Shown here: positions 47,856 through 56,069 of the stretch, one piece after another
How positions within the stretch are numbered: position 1 is the stretch's first letter
Layout: every line of letters begins with the position of its first letter
Assembly (NCBI GenBank): GCA_946999045.1
Contig: CAMQBR010000001.1
Span: 35,089-99,088 of the forward strand
Direction: 5' to 3'
Length of the DNA: 64,000 bases
Origin: an uncultured Prevotella sp.
Lineage (GTDB): Bacteria; Bacteroidota; Bacteroidia; Bacteroidales; Bacteroidaceae
The notes under the pieces: generated by a model
Database searches by the model: none
Seen by the model: the letters and a program-made list of their open reading frames with translations, nothing else
Told to the model about the DNA's origin: nothing
Program-made: the position numbers and the translations under genes

Positions 47856-49253
47856 ATGGAAATATTTTTAATCAGATTGCTCCAATTCATCTTAGCAATC
47901 TCCTTGTTAGTACTCTTGCACGAAGGCGGACATATGTTCTTCGCCAAACTCTTTGGCGTAAGAGTCGATAAATTCTTTATATTTTTTGATGTTGGTATTG
48001 GCAAATGGAATGGTAGTTTGTTCCGCTTCAAGCCTAAAAAGAGTGATACTACCTACGGTATAGGTTGGTTGCCACTGGGTGGTTATTGTAAGATAGCTGG
48101 CATGATAGACGAGAGTTTCGATACCAAACAAATGAAAAAGCCTGCCGAAGAGTGGGAGTTCCGGTCTAAACCTGCTTGGCAACGCTTGCTTATTATGATA
48201 GGGGGAGTAGCTGTTAACTTTTTTTTAGCTCTCTTCATCTATTCCATGGTCTTGTTCTATTGGGGCGAACAATATGTTACTACTAAGGACATGAGCATGG
48301 GGATGTATTTTAATCAGGAAGCTAAATCGTACGGATTTCACGATCATGACATTTTGTTAGGCACTGATAAAGGTGCATTCAGCGATTTTAATGCCGATGT
48401 ATACAGAGACTTATCCACTGCCAAACGAGTAGATATTATCCGTCAAGGCAAAAAAATGAGCATTAGTTTGCCTGGCAATCTTAATCTGTTGAATATGATT
48501 AAGAGCACGCCTCGCTTTGTTTCTCCATACATTCCAGCCGAAATAGACAGCATTATACCTGGAGGAGCTGCAGCAAAAGTTGGTATGAAGAGGGGCGACC
48601 ATATCTTGGCTGTGAATGGAAAGCCTGCAGAATCGTGGAATGCTTTTCAAGATGCAATGGGTGTATTAAGCGATCAGCTCATGGCTGCCAAAACATCAAA
48701 GGATAGTCTTAACATTCGTACAGCGAACATTGTGTTTGCTCATAAAGCTACTGCAAAGGTAGATACCGTGAAAGTAGTGTTAAATAGTGACTTGATGTTG
48801 GGCGTTGGTATGACCAGTTTATTGTCTTATTATCCACCAACTAACAAAGAATATAGCTTCATTGAGAGCTTCCCAGCAGGTGTAAAATACGGATGCAAGG
48901 TACTGGCTGGATATGTAGGTGATATGAAATACGTGTTTACAGCCGATGGTGCAAAGTCGTTAGGTGGCTTTGGTGCCATAGGTAGCTTATTCCCTCCAGT
49001 ATGGGATTGGCACGTATTCTGGCTCATGACAGCCTTCTTGAGCATCATCTTAGCCTTTATGAACATTCTTCCTATCCCTGCTCTTGACGGAGGGCACGTA
49101 CTCTTTTTGTTATACGAAATGGTAACACGTCGTAAGCCAAGTGAGAAGTTTATGATTAGAGCCGAATATGTAGGTATCGCCATTCTCTTGCTTCTCATGG
49201 TAGTAGCCAACCTCAACGATATACTTCGCTGGTTAGGTATCATATCGTACTAA
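47856..49253 (+). CDS. rseP: RIP site-2 protease (RseP family)
   Basis: A 465-residue inner-membrane zinc protease. HEGGH at residues 22-26 is the metal site in the first helix. The PDZ region (IDSIIPGGAAAKVGMKRGDHILAVNGKPAESW) lies in the middle, and the third metal ligand is in NILPIPALDGGHVLF. RseP cleaves anti-sigma factors and signal-peptide remnants. Last gene of the tsaB run. Confidence 0.93.
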   Translation: MEIFLIRLLQFILAISLLVLLHEGGHMFFAKLFGVRVDKFFIFFDVGIGKWNGSLFRFKPKKSDTTYGIGWLPLGGYCKIAGMIDESFDTKQMKKPAEEWEFRSKPAWQRLLIMIGGVAVNFFLALFIYSMVLFYWGEQYVTTKDMSMGMYFNQEAKSYGFHDHDILLGTDKGAFSDFNADVYRDLSTAKRVDIIRQGKKMSISLPGNLNLLNMIKSTPRFVSPYIPAEIDSIIPGGAAAKVGMKRGDHILAVNGKPAESWNAFQDAMGVLSDQLMAAKTSKDSLNIRTANIVFAHKATAKVDTVKVVLNSDLMLGVGMTSLLSYYPPTNKEYSFIESFPAGVKYGCKVLAGYVGDMKYVFTADGAKSLGGFGAIGSLFPPVWDWHVFWLMTAFLSIILAFMNILPIPALDGGHVLFLLYEMVTRRKPSEKFMIRAEYVGIAILLLLMVVANLNDILRWLGIISY

Positions 49254-49292
49254 ATTAATAGTAAGCATCCAATATTAGCCGTCTTTCACATT

Positions 49293-49336
49293 ACAAATAA
49301 CCCTTATATGTTTGGCAGCATATAAGGGTTATTTGT
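49293..49336 (+). terminator. Strong intrinsic terminator after rseP
   Basis: A perfect 18-bp stem (49293-49310 with 49319-49336, ACAAATAACCCTTATATG and complement) around an 8-base loop, ending in TTTTT. A second 20-base inverted repeat with one mismatch (49261-49280 with 49350-49369) surrounds it. Confidence 0.85.
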
Positions 49337-49385
49337 TTTTATAAAAGGTGGCTAATATTGGATGTTTACGATAATAAAAAAAACA

Positions 49386-49417
49386 ACAACCCGATTTGTA
49401 TATTCAAATCAGGTTGT
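49386..49417 (-). terminator. Intrinsic terminator after the susD-like gene
   Basis: ACAACCCGATTTG and CAAATCAGGTTGT pair at 12 of 13 positions around a 6-base loop. On the minus strand the hairpin is followed by GTTTTTTTTATTAT, fitting termination of the leftward susD transcript. Confidence 0.75.
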
Positions 49418-49458
49418 CGTAGAGCATACGGTGGTTATTTTTAGAACCAGCCTTAAGT

Positions 49459-51075
49459 TTATTTATTATCTAATTTTTCATTGTAATCTATTTCGTTTTG
49501 CGGTATCAGCCAAGTCCACTTATTACCATCTTCAGGTTTTATGGTTTTAGCTACAGCTGAATGCGCATTTCCACCATCTTTGAATGATTTGCGAACAACA
49601 GGAATATTCCAGCGCTTGTAGTCGCTCCACGCAAAGCCTTCGCCCCAAAGCTCTACCTCTCGGTAATCTTTTATCTCATCAAACAAATCTTTTCCAGTTT
49701 TGGTGCATTTATATTCAAGATTACGTCCTGTTCCTGCATTTAACTCTACCAAAGCGCGTTGTGCATCAGGTATGTTGCCCAAGAAGTAATTAGCTTCAGC
49801 TTCTATCAGTTTCATTTCGCTACCTCTGATAAAAGGCACATAGGAAACGCCTGGTTGTGCTGTAACCCAAAACTTCAATTGGCCGTCAAGATAAATATAC
49901 CCATTCTTATAAGGCTTTTCCAGTCCAGGAAGACTGTGTTTTGCTATGATAGAGTCGGCTTGTGCATATACATCTTTATTTTCATCCTTAATTAAACCAA
50001 AACTTTGGTCTACGTCTTTATGAATATCTATATGCTTAAATTTATCCTCGGTTATAAACAGCTGTTTGCGGGCATCGTTATTTGGTATGCGTGTAATCAG
50101 TTCGTGTCCAATGGTACCCGCACCCGTTTCCGTATTGTTAGCACTATATCCATTACATGCCATATTTACGCCAAAGGCCCAGTACCAGTTTTGTTCTTTC
50201 TCGCTGCCATAGCTTCCCAACAACCATTCTTTGTTTGGCTTGTAAAATCCTTCAGCATATTCTTTTCCACTCATAAGCGTAACACCTTGAAGTGCTAATT
50301 TTGCCTGTTCTAATGCCTTTTGATAATCTTGCTTGTTAAGAGCAGCGCGAGCAAAGATAGCATGTGCTACATTGATGTTTGGTATCCACACCTCGCTCGG
50401 ATTTCTGTTTATCTTGCTTTCTTTAAACAACTTAATGGCTTCCTCGCAGTCAGCATACACTTGTTTGTACGTATCGGCAAGTGATGCGGCTGGAATACTG
50501 TCAGTTTTTGTGTCCAATCGCAATGGCAATCCTTTCGATGTACCGTTGTTACTATCTTGCCAGCGATAACAATAATAATGTATCAATTTTTCAAAGGCAT
50601 AAGCCCGAAAGCAAAGTGCTGATGCTTTGATAAACTTTTTGTCTGCCTCATTACCTTCCGCATTGTCTATATTCAAGATAATATCATTGGCATTGATAAT
50701 GAGCTGATAATAATAAGCCCAAGCGTACGATAAATATATTGAATTTGTACGAGTGTGAAAGGTTTGATTATGCAGAGGAGCCCATCCTGATGCATATCGA
50801 TTGTAATTATAGTTTTGACTGGGCAAACATTCATACAACCTGATAATGGCGTTTTCGCCTGCAAAGCCCTGTCCGTAATAAGCTTGCTGTACGGTCATTG
50901 CCTTAGCTATACCATTTAAGGTTGCATAGGCATTTACTACATTATCAACTGCAGCTTTTGAGTCTATCGATTCGGTAGGTGATGTATTTAGGTAATCATT
51001 GCTGCACGACACAGTAGCCGAACCCATTGCAACAAATAAGGTTGCAACTATATATTTACTTATTAGTTTTTTCAT
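49459..51075 (-). CDS. SusD/RagB-family nutrient-binding lipoprotein
   Basis: A 538-residue outer-membrane lipoprotein. Lipobox at Cys24 (SATVSC|SNDYLNTSP) and the SusD start DYLNTSPTESIDS are clear. Later features are the tetratricopeptide-like helices (IIKASALCFRAYAFEKLIHYY-type) and the C-terminal LWGEGFAWSDYKRWNIP block near the end. It reads through intact, downstream of a broken susC. SusD proteins capture glycans or peptides for their SusC channel. The substrate is unknown. Confidence 0.93.
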   Translation of the reverse strand: MKKLISKYIVATLFVAMGSATVSCSNDYLNTSPTESIDSKAAVDNVVNAYATLNGIAKAMTVQQAYYGQGFAGENAIIRLYECLPSQNYNYNRYASGWAPLHNQTFHTRTNSIYLSYAWAYYYQLIINANDIILNIDNAEGNEADKKFIKASALCFRAYAFEKLIHYYCYRWQDSNNGTSKGLPLRLDTKTDSIPAASLADTYKQVYADCEEAIKLFKESKINRNPSEVWIPNINVAHAIFARAALNKQDYQKALEQAKLALQGVTLMSGKEYAEGFYKPNKEWLLGSYGSEKEQNWYWAFGVNMACNGYSANNTETGAGTIGHELITRIPNNDARKQLFITEDKFKHIDIHKDVDQSFGLIKDENKDVYAQADSIIAKHSLPGLEKPYKNGYIYLDGQLKFWVTAQPGVSYVPFIRGSEMKLIEAEANYFLGNIPDAQRALVELNAGTGRNLEYKCTKTGKDLFDEIKDYREVELWGEGFAWSDYKRWNIPVVRKSFKDGGNAHSAVAKTIKPEDGNKWTWLIPQNEIDYNEKLDNK

Positions 51076-51093
51076 CTTATTCTTTTTTTTTTG

Positions 51094-52582
51094 TTAGAAG
51101 TTAAGATTTACACCTACATTGAAAACTCGTGCGGAAACGTATGTGTCATCACTTCCACCTTTGATACTATATTGTGGGTTCAATCCTTTGCGAGCTGTTA
51201 ATGTCAAAAGGTTTTCTACACTTGCTTTTACCGCTATGCTCTCGAAGCCAAAACTATGAATTAATGTTTTTGGTAGGTTGTAAGCCAAAGTTATATTTTT
51301 AAATATGAGGTACGACCCACTTGTAAGCCATCTGTCGCTTAAAGCGTTGTTGTCGTTGCTTCTTTCAAAATCAACTACAGGTAATCCTGTTGGGTCAATG
51401 CGGTTAGGACTATCTTTCTTCATGCCTTCTGGAACACCTTTCCATGAATTTAATATATCCTTATGTAAGGCTGCTGCAGAAGAAGCCGAAGGGGTAGACA
51501 TTAGCGAATGATAAGCATTGTCAAATACTTTGCCTCCAAAGCTGTAAGTGAAAAGCATATTCAAACTTAAATCTTTCCACGCAACATTGGTTCCAAACGA
51601 TCCATATACACTAGGCAATGCTGTTCCTGCCCACACACGTTTAGCACAAGAGGTTGTAGTGGTGTATTTCACACCGTTGATTTCTACCAAATCTCCGTTT
51701 CTCTTTGCTTGTGTCTCCTTTTCGGGGTCTAATGTATAAAGTGAGTTACCTGTCAATTGGTCAACCCCCTCGAAATGGTAAGTATACCACTCAAAAGCCG
51801 AGTGTCCCTCAGCGTAATTTTGTTGTCCATGCAAAATAGGTTTTCCGTCAGGCAATTTTATAACTTTATTGCTTAGAGTAGTTGCATCTAATGCCACATT
51901 CCATGTAAAATCTTTACAGCGCAATACGTCTGCATTGACAGAGAACTCTACACCACGGTTAGAAATTACTCCTATGTTCTGCCAGCGAGAAATGTTTTGC
52001 ATAGCATCTGTTCCAAAGAACGAACCTGCCGATAATGGCAAACGTACTTCAAACAATAGGTTGTCTGACCGCTTATCAAAATAGCCTAAGCTAAAATTCA
52101 TACGGTTAAACAATCTTCCCTCAATACCAAAATCAACGGTTTGTGTCGTTTCCCACTTAATGTTGTCAGCTGCCAACTTTTGTCTTATCAACGCTCCTTT
52201 ACCTCCATTCTTTTCTATCAAATAAAGACTTTGATAGCCATATAAGTCTACTGCCGCATCATTGCCCACTTCGCCATACGACAGGCGTGTGCGCAATGCA
52301 TCTATCCACGTTACATCTTTTAAGAAGTTTTCTTTTTAGCTTTTGGCTTAACATACCAATATACGAGAACTCCAACATAGCCCCTTGCTCTACTTGCAAT
52401 GTAAATGCGCCTTCTGCATTAGTAATGGTACCCGTATTAGTACCTAACACTTTAACAGAAGCTCCTACAACGGGCTCTCCATCATCGGAAGACGTAACTT
52501 TTCCCGAGACTTTCATCTGTGCCATCACCATTCCTACAAATAAGAAAAGTGAGGCAAGAAGCATTGTTAACCTTTTTACCAT
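51094..52582 (-). pseudogene. susC-like TonB-dependent receptor, internally deleted and frameshifted
   Basis: The N-terminal part (start ATG 52582) has a signal peptide (MVKRLTMLLASLFLFVGMVMAQ) and a carboxypeptidase-regulatory-like domain (KVSGKVTSSDDGEPVVGASVKVLG...LEFSYIGMLSQ). It then runs out of frame near 52330 and stops. In another frame, KENFLKDVTWIDALRTRLSYGEVGNDAA begins the last 400 residues of a SusC barrel and ends NVGVNLNF at 51094. The TonB box, plug and about half the barrel are missing; a typical SusC is about 1000 residues, here only about 500 codons remain. The gene cannot make a working channel as it stands. An assembly error is the alternative. Confidence 0.85.
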
Positions 52583-52585
52583 AAA

Positions 52586-52749
52586 GTAACTATTCAGCAA
52601 TAAAGATTATAGAGTATTGCTGAGAAACAGCGAGTTACAAGAATAGATATATAAAAATTTTGGCAAAAAATATCATTTTTGATCGGTTTACTATAATAAT
52701 AAGTCTGCAAGTTTCTGATATTCAATGTTTATGATTGCTGAATAGTTAC
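52586..52749. repeat. 16-bp perfect inverted repeat flanking the susC promoter region
   Basis: GTAACTATTCAGCAAT at 52586-52601 and its exact complement at 52734-52749 enclose 132 bases. The near copy is 3 bases from the susC ATG. The enclosed segment carries the only clear promoter for susC-susD, as in invertible promoters of Bacteroidetes. Inversion itself is not shown by the sequence. Confidence 0.65.
52638..52663 (-). promoter_or_regulatory. Putative susC-susD promoter inside the inverted repeat
   Basis: On the minus strand TTTTTTG is followed after about 18 bases by TATTCTTG (52645-52638), one mismatch from TAnnTTTG. It faces the susC start at 52582. Confidence 0.5.
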
Positions 52750-53089
52750 ACCATAAATACTCTCTTTAAAATATAATTAATCTATACTAAATGTGTTAAA
52801 TATATCTTTTGTAATATTGTTTATACTATATATATAATGTTTTAATTGGAACTATAAAACTTTTGTTTTATAGTTCACTTATTAATCTACTTTCTATTTG
52901 TAAGCTATTGTACATTTTTTGTGTTATTTTGCAAATATATGCTAATAATAAATACAGTGCAAGTAAACAAGTAGAATAGTGACATCGTTAAACACTTTTT
53001 AACCAAACAGGCATTAAAATAGAAAAAATATCAATAATTACATAAGCAGAAAAAGCAAGTACAAAATAAAAGATAAGTGTTATGTGTTA
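52750..53089. other. AT-rich gap between susC and the HhH protein gene
   Basis: No coding potential. A perfect 12-bp stem GAACTATAAAAC/GTTTTATAGTTC (52849-52860 with 52865-52876, 4-base loop) is the main structure. It lies 300 bases from either gene, so a terminator role is uncertain. Confidence 0.5.
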
Positions 53090-53178
53090 GGCTGGTTCTA
53101 TAAATTAGCATTGCATACAGTAATTAATTTTTATGAAAATACGTTTTTTTATCTTTTAGTTTCTTTTTAGAACCGCCC
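53090..53178. repeat. Short MITE-like remnant, type B-like ends
   Basis: The left end is GGCTGGTTCTATAAATTA and the right end TTTTTAGAACCGCCC, 89 bp in all. Neighbouring 4-mers do not match, so no target duplication is left. It ends 5 bases before the stop codon of the next leftward gene. Confidence 0.55.
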
Positions 53179-53183
53179 TTTTA

Positions 53184-55175
53184 TCAAAGTTTGCACCTCA
53201 CTTGCAGCTCCATGTTAGTTTGTGTATTCTTGTTAATTTGTTGGTAAGACGAGCCGATGACATCACGATCAAGATAATAAGTAGAGCCGAGTTTGAGAGC
53301 CAGCATCAGTGTACTATTTACATGATATCGCATATTAACAGCACAACGAAAGCCCTTGCCCGTAAACATAGGGAAAGAAAAAGTGTACAGCATACCACGT
53401 TCGTAGGCATATAGCCTACTGTTATAATCTTGTGTATGAAAGTAAGCTATATTTGCAAATAAGCCATATATATTATGTTGATAGCCAATACTTTGTGTTA
53501 ACATATAACCTAAACTATGTGATAATCCTTTATAATATGTACCATCTGTCTGTGTTTTACTCATCCATTTGCCACTAACCTTCATCCATGAAAGTCGTAT
53601 CCTGTGCGTATAGGTATTGAGCAAAGCCGCTTTGTTGCTATTATCTTTTTGCTGGATGCGTAATCTGTACCGAGTTTGCAAGCTCCATTTCTTATATTGG
53701 TAATTACCCAGTAGCATATAATCATAAGAGTAACTACTCTGTGAAGCACGATAAGTAGCCCAAGGAAAGTATGCCCAATCGCCATATAGCATTAACGAAA
53801 GGTTGGAAGTGGGTTGCCAGTAAGCCCCCACATACAGTCCACTTTCGTTTTGAATATGTCCGCCATCGCTAAAACTTCTGCTCAGTAATGAATAATATTT
53901 GTGCGAATAAAATCGCTGTACTACTATCAAGCTAAGATTAGAAAGGCATTGATAGTTAAAACTATGAAGCGTAGCCCACGCCCCATGATTGCCTGTTGCC
54001 GTTTCTCCTTGTAAAGTTAATCGCCGACTAATATAGCCATAATCTATACTACTGTTCCAAAACTCTTTTCCTCTGGGAGAAAATTTTCTGTACATTTGAT
54101 TTTCTTTTGGTTGCAAAGTTCTGTTTAGTAATGTAGCAATTGCATTTACACCTATATGAAAACCATTCTTAAAATACTGCAAACGTCCACCTACAATGCT
54201 TTGTGATGTGTTATGTTTCCGGCTCATCTCATTTAATGTGCGATGATAACCCGATGTAACAATGTTGACTATAGAAGAGTCTTTTTTATTCAACGTAGCA
54301 TCTATTTGCCGATACGACACAAAGCCAGTGAGGTCAAGTCCTTTCATGATCTCTGCTGTTGCAGCTACTCCTTGCAAATAATCAGCTTCCGACTTAGACG
54401 AATGTGCTCTGATAGCTTGCATATTGTTAGTTAAAGACGATAACGAAATTAGCTTTCCAAGTCCAAAATCACGATTGATAATAAGCCCCATTCCCATTTT
54501 TAATCGATAGCGTCCCAATAGTAATGACTTTATTCGTCCACACTTTTTTATTTGCGCATATGCCGAATAGTAATCATACCCCCACTTATTGCGCCCTGCA
54601 AACCATGGCTCACCCGCATCTTGTGAAGCCACTACACCAGCCTTTACATACTGTCCGTAGGAAAAAGTATAGCGCCACCAATGTTTGAAAGGGTAACCCA
54701 TATAGCCATTAATATCACCTTTTCTCTTGTAAAACGGTATTTTCCCTGTTAGCAGAAGTTCGTGTTTACCATATTGAACAATGTTTTTAAAAGAAGGAAA
54801 CCTATGTTGAGGATTACTATCAATCGTAATAAAAAAGCTCAATAACTTTCTGCGTAAAGCATCTAACGACTCTATCATGGCCAGCTCTCCTAAACTCTGT
54901 AAAGGTGCATATTGATTAATATACGCTACCAATTCTTCTATTTGTACAGATGATAAGAAGGGTAGTTGCTCTAAATCTTCTCTTGTGGCACTATTCAGGT
55001 TAATAGGATGTTCTGCCAGTTCGGCTAAAAACTCGTAAGTAGCTTCTTTATCTGTTGTTACCATATCGCTCATACTGCTCAATTGCTCGTAATAATACTC
55101 CCACGAAGGTGTATATTGGGCGTAGAGAAAAGTTGTACAAAACAATAAAAATAAAAAGACAATACTCTTCTTCAT
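53184..55175 (-). CDS. Helix-hairpin-helix protein with barrel-like C-terminus, exported
   Basis: 663 residues. A signal peptide (MKKSIVFLFLLFCTTFLYAQ) is followed by a ComEA-like helix-hairpin-helix region at about residues 55-105 (INLNSATREDLEQLPFLS, then LQSLGELAMIESLD). The remaining 550 residues alternate short beta strands with many Tyr, Trp and Gly and end VRCKL, suggesting an outer-membrane beta-barrel. The open frame extends 133 codons further upstream, but that part would overlap the promoter and start of the divergent gene and has no protein-like composition; ATG at 55175 gives the signal peptide. Family members occur across Bacteroidetes; function is not known. Confidence 0.82.
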   Translation of the reverse strand: MKKSIVFLFLLFCTTFLYAQYTPSWEYYYEQLSSMSDMVTTDKEATYEFLAELAEHPINLNSATREDLEQLPFLSSVQIEELVAYINQYAPLQSLGELAMIESLDALRRKLLSFFITIDSNPQHRFPSFKNIVQYGKHELLLTGKIPFYKRKGDINGYMGYPFKHWWRYTFSYGQYVKAGVVASQDAGEPWFAGRNKWGYDYYSAYAQIKKCGRIKSLLLGRYRLKMGMGLIINRDFGLGKLISLSSLTNNMQAIRAHSSKSEADYLQGVAATAEIMKGLDLTGFVSYRQIDATLNKKDSSIVNIVTSGYHRTLNEMSRKHNTSQSIVGGRLQYFKNGFHIGVNAIATLLNRTLQPKENQMYRKFSPRGKEFWNSSIDYGYISRRLTLQGETATGNHGAWATLHSFNYQCLSNLSLIVVQRFYSHKYYSLLSRSFSDGGHIQNESGLYVGAYWQPTSNLSLMLYGDWAYFPWATYRASQSSYSYDYMLLGNYQYKKWSLQTRYRLRIQQKDNSNKAALLNTYTHRIRLSWMKVSGKWMSKTQTDGTYYKGLSHSLGYMLTQSIGYQHNIYGLFANIAYFHTQDYNSRLYAYERGMLYTFSFPMFTGKGFRCAVNMRYHVNSTLMLALKLGSTYYLDRDVIGSSYQQINKNTQTNMELQVRCKL

Positions 55176-55206
55176 GGGGAAATATGGAATTATATGTATG
55201 TAGATA

Positions 55207-55214
55207 CAAAAATA
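55207..55214 (-). promoter_or_regulatory. -7 box of the helix-hairpin-helix gene
   Basis: TATTTTTG on the minus strand, 31 bases before the ATG at 55175. Confidence 0.5.
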
Positions 55215-55276
55215 ATTTGAAAACCTTAATATGGCAAATAAAAATAAAATTATTTTTAGTACTGCAAAAATATAAG

Positions 55277-55284
55277 TACATTTG
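55277..55284 (+). promoter_or_regulatory. -7 box of the DUF4294 gene
   Basis: TACATTTG followed by C, 9 bases before ATG 55294, so the leader would be very short. The in-frame TTG at 55282 lies on this box and is rejected as a start. Confidence 0.6.
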
Positions 55285-55293
55285 CTTGTAGAT

Positions 55294-55926
55294 ATGAAGA
55301 AAACAATATTTATCAGTATGTTGCTTATGCTGTTGGCGAGCATACAACTATCTGCACAAAACGTAAATCCAGAAGACAGAGATGTAGATATGGATAGTCC
55401 TACCTTTGAACCAATGGTTAAGATAGGAAAGGTGTTACATGGACGCGACTCCATACAATATATGGAGTTTAATAATGTGTATGTATACCCACAACCTGTG
55501 TTTAAGAATGCCGAACAACGTATGGCATATAACAGACTGGTACGTAACGTAAAATTGGTTTTGCCCATTGCCAAGGAAGTAAACCGTATTATTATAGAGA
55601 CAGGCGACTATTTACAAACGCTACCTAACAAGCGTGCTAAGGACGAACACATGAAAAAAGTGGAGCGTGGTATTAAGCAACAATATACCCCTCGTATGAA
55701 AAAACTAACCTACCAACAGGGCAAATTGTTGATTAAATTGGTATATAGAGAGTGCAATTCGTCATCTTATCAACTTATTCAAGCCTTTATGGGACCTATT
55801 CGAGCTGGCTTTTGGCAAGCTTTTGCTTGGGCTTTTGGAGCTAGTTTAACAAAAAAATATGATGCTCAAGGAGTTGATAGACTAACCGAGCGTGTGGTAT
55901 TACAAGTAGAATCAGGACAACTATAG
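55294..55926 (+). CDS. DUF4294 protein, exported (Bacteroidetes-specific)
   Basis: 210 residues with a signal peptide (MKKTIFISMLLMLLASIQLSAQ). The conserved DUF4294 core is YMEFNNVYVYPQPVFKN...YNRLVRNVKLVLPIAKEV and FMGPIRAGFWQAFAWAFGASL. Probably periplasmic or envelope-bound. Function is unknown. Divergent from the helix-hairpin-helix gene. Confidence 0.87.
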   Translation: MKKTIFISMLLMLLASIQLSAQNVNPEDRDVDMDSPTFEPMVKIGKVLHGRDSIQYMEFNNVYVYPQPVFKNAEQRMAYNRLVRNVKLVLPIAKEVNRIIIETGDYLQTLPNKRAKDEHMKKVERGIKQQYTPRMKKLTYQQGKLLIKLVYRECNSSSYQLIQAFMGPIRAGFWQAFAWAFGASLTKKYDAQGVDRLTERVVLQVESGQL

Positions 55927-55997
55927 GCTTTTTTTATTTTGGTTTGTCGTGAACTATAGGGATGAACGGCTTGCATACAAGAAACATCATTTGTGTT

Positions 55998-56059
55998 AAG
56001 GCTGGCTCTATAAAATTTTACTCACAACATATATGGTGTAATTTTATAGAGCCAGCCTT
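55998..56059. terminator. Two-way terminator with MITE-like arms
   Basis: A perfect 20-bp inverted repeat (55998-56017 with 56040-56059, arms AAGGCTGGCTCTATAAAATT) lies between convergent genes. A T-run follows the right arm. The arms resemble the type B MITE end GGCTGGTTCTATAAATT, so the terminator may descend from a deleted element. Confidence 0.75.
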
Positions 56060-56069
56060 TTATTATGAA

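Noticed and set aside
55176..55574. N-terminal extension of the helix-hairpin-helix gene
   Set aside because: Lies over the divergent promoter and the DUF4294 start; the signal peptide begins at 55175.
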